In this document: piece by piece, positions 1 through 10,223 of the stretch | How the letters are laid out: each line of letters starts with the position of its first letter | How positions within the stretch are numbered: position 1 is the first letter of the stretch | Origin: Candidatus Zixiibacteriota bacterium | GTDB taxonomy: Bacteria > Zixibacteria > MSB-5A5 > GN15 > FEB-12 | Direction of reading: 5' to 3' | Assembly (NCBI GenBank): GCA_020348905.1 | Contig: CP070756.1 | Span: 2,338,914-2,372,578, forward strand | DNA: 33,665 bases | Translations under genes and position numbers: made by a program | The notes under the pieces: generated by a model | What the model was told of the DNA's origin: nothing | The model's input: only the letters and a program-made list of their open reading frames with translations | The model's database searches: none

Positions 1-354
1 GTAGATCAGCAGGTTGCCGATGTCGGTGAACGCCCCCTCCTGAACCGTGACACTGCCGCGGTTGACAACACCGACTGAGAACTCAATAAAAGTCTGTGGA
101 AACAGGTTGTAGCCGAAGTAACCCTCGAAGTAGACGTTTACACTGCTGATATTCGTTTCCAGCCGGCTGAACTCATCGATGCTTACCAAAAGTTCCGGCG
201 GGTCTTCACCCGCATTCACCCAGGTTCCCAGACGGCCCCCTATTTGATGGCGGCTGTTATAAGGTGAGAATGTCTCTTCATCCGTATCCTGTGCTATGGT
301 CGAGCCGGCGAATACCGACAGCATAATGAATGCGACCAACAGATTCCTAACCAA
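1..354 (-). CDS. Exported barrel-like protein, 3' end outside window
   Basis: The product is unrecognised. The first 118 codons are visible and the gene runs off the left edge. The N-terminus has a signal peptide: a hydrophobic stretch (LLVAFIMLSVFAGSTIAQ), with cleavage likely just after it. The mature part alternates polar and hydrophobic residues with many aromatics (YFEGYFGYNLFPQTFIEFSV), as in strands of small outer-membrane beta-barrels; this is inference. The proposed start is TTG at 354-352, because a GGAGGTG ribosome binding site lies about 5 bases upstream inside the end of the phosphofructokinase gene. The first codons therefore overlap that gene's stop in another frame, which implies translational coupling. 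An in-frame ATG ten codons in (325-327) is an alternative start but would remove part of the signal peptide. Confidence 0.6.
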   Translation of the reverse strand, partial: MVRNLLVAFIMLSVFAGSTIAQDTDEETFSPYNSRHQIGGRLGTWVNAGEDPPELLVSIDEFSRLETNISSVNVYFEGYFGYNLFPQTFIEFSVGVVNRGSVTVQEGAFTDIGNLLIY

Positions 355-1390
355 AAAACACCTCCGCTATCTTGTAATATTCCTTGTCTATCGTCTTGGC
401 TTTCTTCATCGCCGACACCAGCGGTGTGCCCACAATCTTTGTACCGCGCAGGGCCACCATCTGACCGAATTTCTTCTGCTTGATCAGGTCGATAGCGTGA
501 ATACCGTAACGCGTCGACAAAACCCGGTCGAAAGCGGTTGGTTTGCCGCCGCGCTGAATGTGACCCAGGATGGCGTTGCGGCACTCAAAACCGGTCTTCT
601 CCTCGATAATCTTCGCCAGGATATACGCAATCCCGCCCAGGCGGACGTGGCCAAACTCATCCTTTTCAGGCTCCTGGAGGATATAATCTGATTGGCCGCC
701 GTCCTTTTTCAGCCGCGCCCCCTCTGCCACCACGATAAGAGAGTATTCTTCGCCACGAGCGTGTCTTTTGACAATGCCGGTGACCAGCTTATCCACGTCA
801 ATTGGATACTCCGGCACCAGAATCATGTGCGCTCCGCCGGCAATCCCCGACTGGACCGCAATCCATCCCGCGTGACGCCCCATTACCTCAACCAAAAATA
901 CGCGGTTGTGAGCCTCTGCGGTCGACCTCAGGCGGTCGATGGCCTCGGTGGCGATATTGACGGCGGTGTCGAAACCGAATGTCTGATCGGTACCGGCAAC
1001 GTCATTGTCAATGGTCTTTGGCACACCGATAACTTTGATGCCTTCCTGGTGAAGTCTCGCGGCAACTCCCAGGGTGTCTTCGCCACCGATCGCTATCACC
1101 GCATCGAGCTTGTATTTCTTGAGGGTCTTCTTGATCAGCTCGATTCCCTTTTTGTGCTTGAAGGGATTAGTCCGGGAGGTCTTAAGAATCGTGCCGCCTC
1201 TTACCTGGATACCGACAACGTCTTCGATCGTTAATGGCGCTATAGGACCGCCTTCCAACAGTCCCTTCCAGCCCTCGTATATGCCCATGATGTTATACTT
1301 GTACTGGTTAAGACCTTTGTAAACAATGGCTCTAATGACTGCGTTCAATCCGGGGCAGTCACCCCCTCCGGTTAGGACGCCAACATTCAT
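347..1390 (-). CDS. pfkA: 6-phosphofructokinase, probably pyrophosphate-dependent
   Basis: The enzyme phosphorylates fructose 6-phosphate at C1 in glycolysis, in the cytoplasm. Family motifs are clear: the phosphoryl-donor loop TGGGDCPGLNAVIRA at the N-terminus, GGEDT in the centre, PKTIDND, and MGRHAGW in the substrate site. In ATP-dependent enzymes of the E. coli type, the residues equivalent to E. coli 104 and 124 are glycine. Here they are Asp (GGEDT) and Lys (PKTIDND), the pair known from pyrophosphate-dependent enzymes. Length (347 aa) fits the short bacterial family. I chose the ATG at 1390: it gives the usual MNVGVLTGGGDCPG opening and lies about 30 bases below a promoter candidate. 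A TTG eight codons upstream has no ribosome binding site. The downstream barrel-like gene overlaps its stop. Confidence 0.93.
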   Translation of the reverse strand: MNVGVLTGGGDCPGLNAVIRAIVYKGLNQYKYNIMGIYEGWKGLLEGGPIAPLTIEDVVGIQVRGGTILKTSRTNPFKHKKGIELIKKTLKKYKLDAVIAIGGEDTLGVAARLHQEGIKVIGVPKTIDNDVAGTDQTFGFDTAVNIATEAIDRLRSTAEAHNRVFLVEVMGRHAGWIAVQSGIAGGAHMILVPEYPIDVDKLVTGIVKRHARGEEYSLIVVAEGARLKKDGGQSDYILQEPEKDEFGHVRLGGIAYILAKIIEEKTGFECRNAILGHIQRGGKPTAFDRVLSTRYGIHAIDLIKQKKFGQMVALRGTKIVGTPLVSAMKKAKTIDKEYYKIAEVFFG

Positions 1391-1427
1391 AGGTACTCTT
1401 TTCTCCCGTTGCAAAGGTTAGGTGACC

Positions 1428-1455
1428 AATATATCAGCGCTCGGGTCAAAGTCAA
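1428..1455 (-). promoter_or_regulatory. Sigma-70-type promoter for pfkA
   Basis: Read on the minus strand, TTGACT (1455-1450) is followed after 16 bases by TATATT (1433-1428). Transcription would start near 1421, giving a leader of about 30 bases before the ATG at 1390. This supports that start over the upstream TTG. Predicted by eye from the consensus only. Confidence 0.5.
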
Positions 1456-1504
1456 ATTAATATCCGCCAATACCCACCTATAACGTGTTGGACAACAGTC
1501 CGGT

Positions 1505-3076
1505 TCAGTTTTCTGCCGAGCCGCGGTCGGGATAGAGAATCAATCGACTCGACCGATAGTCAAACAGAACTCCAAAATTCTCCAGAACCAGGTTCCCGAT
1601 ATTCCCTGCCAACTCCTCCGAACCAACCATCCCGGCGGCCGAGTCCGGCAAGATTACTCTTAAAGACTGCAGCAAAATATCATCTATGCGAAAAACCGCC
1701 GCGTAAGCGGTGCGTCCTGACACCGCACCCCCAACACCACCGAACAGGCTGCTGATATCGCGGATATCATCGAGCTTTTGCTCGAGCTGGTTTCGCAGTA
1801 CAAAATCCCGGTGAAGGACTAGCCCGAAGGCATTACCCAGATCGACGACGAAATCCCCCCCGATACCGTTGACTTCACCGGCCACGGTCGGAACCTGCAT
1901 TGTAAGATGGAAAGGTATCACTATTCCGCCGCTGTCGGGTTGGAACGAATCCGGATTGAAAATTGTCAGGGTGGAATCTGCGTAGTCCACCAGGATTGGC
2001 AATCGAGACAGGAAATCATAGCCCAGCAGGCCTCCGAATTCTCCCTCGCCAGGTTCTTTTGACAGCTTGCCAAGGTCCACTTTCCCCGCCACCTGTCCGT
2101 AAAGCGTAAGCCCGCCTATCTGCAGCGAGTCGGTCCTCACCAGTGTCACATCTGCGAATCCGCCTACACCCATCGCCGGGAGGCTGCCCACCGAGGCTAA
2201 GCCCAGGGCATCTGCGACCGGAGCGTGAAGGATGTTTGTCGATGAGCCGGAATCAAGGATCATCCAAACCCGGCTCTGCCCGTTAATAATGACCTCCAGC
2301 CGGATGTGCCCGTGGGCGTACTCGAATGGGATAGTTAGTCGATCAACATCCGATGGAAATCTGTAATCTACTCTCATTTCCGACGGCTGAGAGAACACCT
2401 CCTCGGCTACCGGAAAATTCACCTCCACTGTGTCAAGATACATCTCTGTCGTCAGGCCGGCCTCCGGTATCTCTGCTAACGTATAGAACGGAGTCAGGAC
2501 TCCTGACACCTCCCGGTAGTCGTCGATATACGTGAGCACTTCTAACTGGTCCAGCCGCGTTTGAGTAAATCTCCTCAGCCCGGTAGTCGTGTCGAAATAG
2601 ACATAGATGGAATCCGTTCCGAAGGGAAAGAAAGCTATTTGGTGATAGACCTCATCTTCTGTCGCCACTAATCCCAGGTAGGCTGCTTCACGGTCGAGGC
2701 TGTCGGAGAACAGGCAGGCAAGGGATTCAAAGTAGATCGTCTCCAGCATCTGCTGTTTGGCGTATCCCTCCACCACCGATACCTGACCGTTGAGATCTCT
2801 CTGCCAGGCGGTTTCGCCATCGTAGCCCTGGGCCAGGCTGAAAGCCTCAAAGGTTGCCTCCATGTAGTAATGGTCCGGAGGAACGAAGTACTGGACAAAC
2901 GTACCCTGCTCTCCGTTGAGCGTCATGGTACCTGAAGACTTAACAGACTCGGTGCTGATCAGTGCCTGGAGGGCGCGTTCCCCGCCGATAGATCTCAACA
3001 AGATAGCTCGCACATCCTGAGCCTGTGAGGGTGCGCCGAGAATGAGACTACACAGGATAAACGCGACAAACCGCAT
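1505..3076 (-). CDS. Exported retropepsin-like aspartyl protease family protein
   Basis: From the ATG at 3076 the protein starts with a clean signal peptide (MRFVAFILCSLILGAPSQAQ), so it acts outside the cytoplasm. An in-frame ATG at 3142 would add 22 polar residues ahead of it; neither start has a good ribosome binding site. The first half after the signal peptide resembles outer-membrane lipoprotein-sorting or DUF-type domains that precede such proteases; this is a shape judgement. The second half has an aspartyl-protease hemidomain with the active motif WMILDSGSSTN and then a second hemidomain in which the expected Asp-Thr/Ser-Gly reads Asp-Leu-Gly (FVVDLGNAFG). A spacer with GGLLGYDFLSR, typical of this family, lies between them. 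Substrate unknown. It lies upstream of pfkA on the same strand, but pfkA has its own promoter candidate. Confidence 0.78.
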   Translation of the reverse strand: MRFVAFILCSLILGAPSQAQDVRAILLRSIGGERALQALISTESVKSSGTMTLNGEQGTFVQYFVPPDHYYMEATFEAFSLAQGYDGETAWQRDLNGQVSVVEGYAKQQMLETIYFESLACLFSDSLDREAAYLGLVATEDEVYHQIAFFPFGTDSIYVYFDTTTGLRRFTQTRLDQLEVLTYIDDYREVSGVLTPFYTLAEIPEAGLTTEMYLDTVEVNFPVAEEVFSQPSEMRVDYRFPSDVDRLTIPFEYAHGHIRLEVIINGQSRVWMILDSGSSTNILHAPVADALGLASVGSLPAMGVGGFADVTLVRTDSLQIGGLTLYGQVAGKVDLGKLSKEPGEGEFGGLLGYDFLSRLPILVDYADSTLTIFNPDSFQPDSGGIVIPFHLTMQVPTVAGEVNGIGGDFVVDLGNAFGLVLHRDFVLRNQLEQKLDDIRDISSLFGGVGGAVSGRTAYAAVFRIDDILLQSLRVILPDSAAGMVGSEELAGNIGNLVLENFGVLFDYRSSRLILYPDRGSAEN

Positions 3077-3209
3077 ACTCCCTGCTACGTTTATACCGGG
3101 GTGATTTTCATCTGGTCTCATTGAGGAAAATTTCGACTTCATTACTGGACTGACGTTTTCGAAAAACTTAAATTATTCTGAATTGTCCGGTTATGCAACT
3201 AAAGGTTTC

Positions 3210-4727
3210 ATGAAAAACTTTATCCGGAAATACCCTTTCTTGAGCGTTATGGCGCTGGCGATGGTGCTGCGACTGGTGGCCATGCTCTTTTCCAAAGGCT
3301 ATATGGCATCCGATGACCAGTTTCAGACCGTTGATATTGCCTACCGCTGGTTAAGGGTAGGCATCTGGGATGTCGACGGCAACATGAACTGGAGCCGCTA
3401 CTCCTCCGGCATTATTTCACGGTTCCCGCTGTACAATATGTTGCTTTATCTGAACATGAAGGCAGTCATACTGTTGGGATACGACTCGCTCGACCGCATT
3501 ATGTATGGCGTACGCCTGAGCCATGCCTTGTTCTCGCTCATCGGCGTGGCTGCGGTTTACAAATTGGTCGAGTCAGCCACCACCTCGAAAACCTGGGCCG
3601 CGATAGCCGGCCTGGTGATGGCCGCCCACTTCGCCATGCCCTTCCTGGCAGTCAGGAATCTCATAGAGATGTTCGGTGGGACCCTGTGGACCGCATCTCT
3701 GCTCTATCTGTATAAGCATCGCTCCGACAACAAGCTCGCATTCCTGATGATATCCGGTGTACTCGCCGGTCTGGCGTGGATGTTTCGCTTTCAGATGATC
3801 TTTGCCTTCTGGGTCGTTCCGTTGATTTTGTGGTACGAGTACCGGAGATTGCTGCCGGCCCTGTACTACGGCTGTGGGGTTATAGCTATGATACTCTTGG
3901 CAGGCCTGGCCGACTGGATGTGGGTAGGTTCTTTTCTGGGAACCTCAATCAATTATGTTCGCCAGGGTCTTTCGGAAGGAGCTTTGTATTCCACCAGCCA
4001 TTTCATTTATATGGCCGTCATCGTCGCTTATTTCATCCCACCGGTCTCGCTGATCGTAATGTACTTGGCACTCCGACGTCGATTCTGGACAAGCCACCTC
4101 GCCCTGACAGCAAGCACAGCGGCTTTTGTGATTATTCACTCTCTTGCTGCAAACCGGCAGGAACGATTCGTGATACCAATGCTCCCCGCTCTGATTGTAG
4201 TATTCGTTCTTGCCTGTCACCAGCATCATCAGCACTCTGGTTTCTTCCGCAGGCATCGCAAGCTCAGCTTGGCTGTATTAGCTTTCGCCTTAACTGTAAA
4301 CATCGCTGCCCTTGGGCCTCTAACCGTCAACTATGGTCACAAGGGCCTGGTCGAGCCGCTGGTCAAAATCGAGCGACTCAGCTCATCTAAACCGGCCGTA
4401 CTGTTCATGTCCCCGGAGAAATCGAGAATTTTCCCCGTTAGCTATGGCGGGTTTGATTTGATTGAAAGGACATATGTTTATGGGTGGGGTGATCTGGATT
4501 TGATCAGGGATTCGTCATCAGAGGAGCGTCGATTCGATTATTACCTGCTTTACCCGCTTCGATTCGATGACCTGGATCGCTACAAAGATTCGCTGATCAG
4601 CCGCGTCGGACCCGTCGATTTGGTTTTTCATGTTGGACCGTCTTCGATCGACAATATCTTACACTACCTCAATCCCCGGCACAACGTGACGAACGAGGCC
4701 TGGGCATTCCGTAAGGCCGACCCGTAG
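3210..4727 (+). CDS. GT-C membrane glycosyltransferase, GT22-like
   Basis: This polytopic membrane protein of 505 aa has about ten hydrophobic segments. GT-C transferases move a sugar from a lipid-phosphate donor on the outer face of the membrane, using acidic residues in the first external loop. Here that loop carries SDDQFQT (Asp35 and Asp36). A second conserved point is NRQERFVIP (about residues 315-323), which matches the family GT22 (Alg9/PIG-B) signature around HKEERF. The final 120 residues look soluble. I chose ATG 3210 because AAAGG lies 4 bases upstream; a TTG at 3183 in frame is less likely. Acceptor and donor cannot be told from sequence. It is transcribed divergently from the protease-like gene and sits apart from the polysaccharide operon. 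Confidence 0.72.
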   Translation: MKNFIRKYPFLSVMALAMVLRLVAMLFSKGYMASDDQFQTVDIAYRWLRVGIWDVDGNMNWSRYSSGIISRFPLYNMLLYLNMKAVILLGYDSLDRIMYGVRLSHALFSLIGVAAVYKLVESATTSKTWAAIAGLVMAAHFAMPFLAVRNLIEMFGGTLWTASLLYLYKHRSDNKLAFLMISGVLAGLAWMFRFQMIFAFWVVPLILWYEYRRLLPALYYGCGVIAMILLAGLADWMWVGSFLGTSINYVRQGLSEGALYSTSHFIYMAVIVAYFIPPVSLIVMYLALRRRFWTSHLALTASTAAFVIIHSLAANRQERFVIPMLPALIVVFVLACHQHHQHSGFFRRHRKLSLAVLAFALTVNIAALGPLTVNYGHKGLVEPLVKIERLSSSKPAVLFMSPEKSRIFPVSYGGFDLIERTYVYGWGDLDLIRDSSSEERRFDYYLLYPLRFDDLDRYKDSLISRVGPVDLVFHVGPSSIDNILHYLNPRHNVTNEAWAFRKADP

Positions 4728-4767
4728 ACACCGGCGTGTTACCGCTGAAGACCGACCGAGCGGAGAC

Positions 4768-4797
4768 AAAAAGGCCGGGACATAAACTACCCGGCCT
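4768..4797 (-). terminator. Intrinsic terminator of the receiver-like gene
   Basis: An 8-bp perfect stem (AGGCCGGG at 4772-4779 with CCCGGCCT at 4790-4797) and a 10-base loop is followed, on the minus strand, by a run of T residues (complement of 4768-4772). It lies about 20 bases below the stop of the minus-strand gene. On the plus strand it lacks a T-run but could weakly stop read-through from the glycosyltransferase. Confidence 0.8.
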
Positions 4798-4818
4798 CTG
4801 GTGTAATTTCTTTACCTT

Positions 4819-5187
4819 CTAAGCGCTAATGTACTTGCCAAGAATGTGGCCCATTCTGGAGGTCATCTTGGAGTTTGGTAAGACCTCGGTGGCACCGGCG
4901 GTTTTAGCGGCTTTCATCTGATCTTTGAGAACGTGAGGAGAATAGCAGACAATGGGAATCGCCTGCGTGGCGCCGTAAGAGCGCAACTTGTTTATTAGTG
5001 ATGGAGCTTCGATTCCGTTCAGGTTCAAATCGATGATTATCAGGTCCGGTCTCAATTCCTGAGCCTTGTTGAAAATCTCATCAGAGCGGATAGCCTTGAT
5101 TCCTTCCGCCTCCATGCCGTCAAGGATGGACATTATCTTAGAAGTGAAGATCATATTGTTGGCGGCTATAATTACCTTCTTGTTCAT
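4819..5187 (-). CDS. Stand-alone receiver (CheY-like) domain, degenerate acidic pocket
   Basis: At 122 aa this is one receiver domain with no output domain. The phosphoacceptor is present as Asp53 in LIIIDLNLN, and a conserved Lys follows near residue 107 (PNSKM), with Ser83 at the Thr/Ser switch position. The N-terminal acidic pair that normally binds Mg2+ is missing: where Asp-Asp or Glu-Asp is expected after the first strand the sequence reads VIIAANNMI. Canonical phosphorylation is therefore doubtful, and it may work as a pseudo-receiver or by binding a partner. It is transcribed alone, with its own promoter candidate and terminator. No histidine kinase is nearby. Confidence 0.8.
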   Translation of the reverse strand: MNKKVIIAANNMIFTSKIMSILDGMEAEGIKAIRSDEIFNKAQELRPDLIIIDLNLNGIEAPSLINKLRSYGATQAIPIVCYSPHVLKDQMKAAKTAGATEVLPNSKMTSRMGHILGKYISA

Positions 5188-5212
5188 GATCTAGACTCAT
5201 CCCTAAGAATTT

Positions 5213-5226
5213 ATCGTTTATACGAT
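5213..5226. promoter_or_regulatory. Short inverted repeat at the receiver-gene start site
   Basis: ATCGT-TTAT-ACGAT, a 5-bp inverted repeat with a 4-base spacer, overlaps the edge of the -10 element and the expected transcription start of the receiver-like gene. Its place suits an operator, but a repeat this short can occur by chance. Confidence 0.25.
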
Positions 5227-5252
5227 TATCTATATCCGTAGTTCGCTGGCAA
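5225..5252 (-). promoter_or_regulatory. Promoter for the receiver-like gene
   Basis: Read on the minus strand, TTGCCA (5252-5247), a 16-base spacer and GATAAT (5230-5225) stand about 40 bases upstream of the ATG at 5187. The leader would be about 30 bases. Consensus match only. Confidence 0.5.
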
Positions 5253-5369
5253 CGGATAATATAATAAATTCGCGTCCAAATGGAAAGGGTTCGCTTAAAA
5301 AAACTTGAGGGGCACTCGCATTCCGTTATTTGATTGTACTGCAACAGGATAGCCGTTGGCCTTTTGACC

Positions 5370-5398
5370 TTGACAGCCCCGGGTGAAATCCGTATCAT
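5370..5398 (+). promoter_or_regulatory. Strong sigma-70-type promoter upstream of kdsB
   Basis: A perfect TTGACA (5370-5375), exactly 17 bases, then TATCAT (5393-5398). Transcription would start at about 5404-5405, the position of an ATG that opens a 63-codon ORF running into kdsB. The remainder of the 5188-5594 gap holds the promoter of the receiver-like gene on the other strand and no other clear signal. Confidence 0.65.
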
Positions 5399-5403
5399 AG
5401 CTT

Positions 5404-5594
5404 ATGCCACTAGGAAAATTTCAGGTTGAGCGCATTGCCCCCATTGCCCGACTGAAGTTGTTACCCCGAAAAACTGATAAGCTTGCCCTCGCACTGGCCT
5501 CTGTGTTCTCCTGTCTGCTGAAGTTTGAATGGCCCGGTCATGATATGGCGTCCGGGTACGGAGCATCTTTGTTCGCGCCGGGAGGGGTGAGATA

Positions 5595-5595
<1 letters not shown>
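5404..5595 (+). CDS. Possible leaderless small ORF ahead of kdsB
   Basis: A 63-codon ORF whose ATG falls on the predicted transcription start and whose TAA shares its last base with the kdsB ATG (TAATG at 5593-5597). The peptide is basic at its N-terminus (MPLGKFQVERIAPIARLKLL) with a short hydrophobic patch (LALALASVFSCLL); no family is recognised. If translated it would be leaderless and could couple ribosomes into kdsB. It may equally be an untranslated leader, since kdsB has its own GGAGGGG ribosome binding site inside the end of this ORF. Confidence 0.25.
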
Positions 5596-8023
<2,428 letters not shown>

Positions 8024-8100
8024 CATTATCACCCGCCACCTTTCGATGCACGTTTGGACCGTGGGCACGTCAGTAAAGTAGAATTTTGTACGGAGGGAGC

Positions 8101-8529
8101 ATGAAAAAACTGTCATTGGTAGTAACCCTGGCGGGTTTGATTTTCGGTTGCGGTGGCGATAAAGGCACCGATAGCCCGTTTATCGAGAACTTTACCGGCA
8201 CCTACGTGGTGCGCGATGTTACGGTGGCCATGCAGATGAAAAGGGACTCGGTGACCTTCACTATTACCGATGGCCTGACCTATTCTATGAGATTTCGGAA
8301 GGTAAGTGACATTGACGATCTCGACTTCTGCGGCTGCGACGGCCGCCTGGAGAGATATACCGGTAATCTTTTCACCTTTGTCCCCCTCGTGAACATAGGC
8401 TCCAATTGTGACACGCTCCGAATCCCTCGGGGTGATTTCAATGCCGATTACCAGACACACAGCCCGGAGATTTATATCGAAAAGACTATCGGGGACTCGC
8501 TTTTTCAAATGGTCGTGATCAGACAGTGA
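8101..8529 (+). CDS. Small lipoprotein of unknown function
   Basis: At 142 aa this protein starts with a lipoprotein signal peptide (MKKLSLVVTLAGLIFGCGG); Cys17 is the lipidation site and the next residues GGD do not settle inner versus outer membrane. The mature protein is polar with strand-like patterns and three further cysteines (two in DFCGCDG, one in GSNCDTL) that could form a disulphide. No family is recognised. ATG 8101 follows GGAGGGAGC, an excellent ribosome binding site. A small hairpin, AGTGAC-CCAA-GTCACT, spans the stop codon (8525-8540) but lacks a T-run, so it is at best a weak terminator. Confidence 0.75.
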   Translation: MKKLSLVVTLAGLIFGCGGDKGTDSPFIENFTGTYVVRDVTVAMQMKRDSVTFTITDGLTYSMRFRKVSDIDDLDFCGCDGRLERYTGNLFTFVPLVNIGSNCDTLRIPRGDFNADYQTHSPEIYIEKTIGDSLFQMVVIRQ

Positions 8530-8876
8530 CCCAAGTCACTTCTCCCGTCGTCATGCCCGGCCTGGTCCTCCCCATTACTGTTCTTCCCAAAGTCTACTCT
8601 GTCAGCGGTGAGTGGTGCCGCGACTCTCAACGCTCTTCTCTTACTTTCAAGACAGAATGATATCAGCAGCATTGCTATCCTATCTCACCGCTTTATCGAA
8701 ATGCCCGGGAGCTGTCGGATCGAATCCTAACCTTAACGGGCAGTTGGGCTTTTAACTGGTATCGAAACCGGGCAGTCCTTAGCGCCTGAGCTAATAGCAG
8801 TTGACATTATCAAGCCATTTACATATTGTTTGAAATCTGATTAAGCAACAAACTCCGTGAGGACTGTACTTTAGAT
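8530..8876 (+). other. Non-coding gap before the polysaccharide operon
   Basis: This 347-base gap has no convincing ORF. Its right end holds the promoter at 8801-8829 and a leader of roughly 40 bases. I looked for a JUMPstart/ops element (GGCGGTAGCGTG), which often precedes capsule operons, and for a cyclic-di-GMP riboswitch; neither is visible. Confidence 0.6.
8801..8829 (+). promoter_or_regulatory. Promoter of the surface-polysaccharide operon
   Basis: Perfect TTGACA (8801-8806), 17-base spacer, TATTGT (8824-8829). The expected start is near 8836, about 40 bases ahead of the first ATG at 8877. No further clear promoter is seen until after 17720, so this one probably drives the whole gene run. 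Confidence 0.6.
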
Positions 8877-10223
8877 ATGAGACATTCGGCAATTCTGTTA
8901 TCGGCTATGCTGCTATTGGCGTCGGTCGGTCCGGGTGTGGCGCAGGAAGGAGCCCAGGAACCGCTCGTCATAATGATGCCGTCGGAGACAGAGGGACCAC
9001 CGTTCAGTCGCCCCATCAATCCTGACCTGTATATCGTTCGGCCCGGCGATGAGCTGCAGGTTACTTTTGTAGAGTCGCAGCTTCTGTCAATGACTCTTGC
9101 GGTCAATCCGGAAGGAATGATCGTCGACAGGACAGTGGGCATTCATGACCTCTCGAATAAGACTCTCACGCAGGCGCGACAGATTCTGGGCGAGGCCCTC
9201 AGGTTACTATATAACATCCCCGGAATCACGGTAGGCATCACCAAATCGCGCTCCGTTGCCATCAATGTTACCGGGGCTGTGGCGCAGCCGGGGACCTATG
9301 ATGTTTATACCAACCGAAGAGTGTCGGAGGTCTTGGAGATGGCTGGTGGCATCACCAAAGAAGGTTCCTCTCGATGGATTCTCTTTACCGGCGGCCCCAA
9401 TGCCGTGAAGGTCGATCTTGACCGTGCCGTCTATCTGGGTGACCTTGATTCCGACCCCTGCGTCTACGCCGGTCAGACTATTCACGTGCCTAATAAATCG
9501 GAGAATACCGTCAATGTGGTGGGCGAAGTGCGGGATCCCCGCGAAATCGAGCTTGTGCCCGGTGATGATCTGGCAACACTGCTCGATCTGGCGGGTGGGG
9601 TGCGCCGAAGGGGAGACTCGACAGCGGTCCGAATCATCGGTGGTTCCGGCAGCGGCTCACGCGATTCTTTTCGATCGGGAGACATTATATCAGTACCCCC
9701 GGTGGCCGATCATCCTGATGATCTTGTAGTGTCGGTATTTGGAGCAGTTCAAGAACCCGGAATCTACAGTTTTCAGCGCGGCATGACGGTCGGGGACGCC
9801 GTGCAAGGTGCGGGTGGCCTCCTTCAGGACGCCAATGCCAGCTTTTCAACCGTGTTTCGTCGTCCCAGGCTGGACCCCGAAGGCAGATTTACATACGACA
9901 GATATCCGGCATCCGACCTGCCGGGAACCGGAGAGGCATTCGCTTCCTTTGAACTTGAGCCGGCCGATTCACTCTTTGTGCCTGTGAGGGTGGGGTTCGT
10001 GATGGTCATGGGTGAAGTTCTGAATCCCGGAAATTATCCGTTTTCTGAAGGACGAAGCGCCCTGTATTACATACAAATGGCCGGTGGCTTTCTTCCCACC
10101 GCGAACAAGGAAGAGATATACGTGTTCAATCCGATTTCCAAAATTACCACCGAGAGTTCACCCGGCGTTGTTGTTCGTGACGGAAGTCACGTCAAGGTCT
10201 ATATCCGGGAGGAACTAAAATGA
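8877..10223 (+). CDS. Wza-like polysaccharide export protein with four SLBB domains
   Basis: This is the outer-membrane or periplasmic export channel of a surface polysaccharide. After a signal peptide (ends near GVAQEG, residues 20-25) comes the polysaccharide export domain, with LYIVRPGDELQVTF (51-64). Four SLBB repeats follow, each with a VxGxVxxPGxY-like start: near residues 129, 213, 286 and 376, with AGG turns at 156, 239, 312 and 402. There is no lipobox cysteine, unlike E. coli Wza. No C-terminal transmembrane helix is evident either, so the mode of outer-membrane insertion is unclear. Length 448 aa. The stop overlaps the next start (ATGA), a classic exporter-copolymerase pair. Confidence 0.88.
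   Translation: MRHSAILLSAMLLLASVGPGVAQEGAQEPLVIMMPSETEGPPFSRPINPDLYIVRPGDELQVTFVESQLLSMTLAVNPEGMIVDRTVGIHDLSNKTLTQARQILGEALRLLYNIPGITVGITKSRSVAINVTGAVAQPGTYDVYTNRRVSEVLEMAGGITKEGSSRWILFTGGPNAVKVDLDRAVYLGDLDSDPCVYAGQTIHVPNKSENTVNVVGEVRDPREIELVPGDDLATLLDLAGGVRRRGDSTAVRIIGGSGSGSRDSFRSGDIISVPPVADHPDDLVVSVFGAVQEPGIYSFQRGMTVGDAVQGAGGLLQDANASFSTVFRRPRLDPEGRFTYDRYPASDLPGTGEAFASFELEPADSLFVPVRVGFVMVMGEVLNPGNYPFSEGRSALYYIQMAGGFLPTANKEEIYVFNPISKITTESSPGVVVRDGSHVKVYIREELK

Noticed and set aside
692..1234. 180-codon plus-strand frame opposite pfkA
   Set aside because: It is antisense to a well-supported gene and the peptide shows no family features; codon structure of pfkA explains it.
8530..8876. JUMPstart/ops element or cyclic-di-GMP riboswitch before the polysaccharide operon
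   Set aside because: Neither the ops core GGCGGTAGCGTG nor the conserved riboswitch segments could be found.
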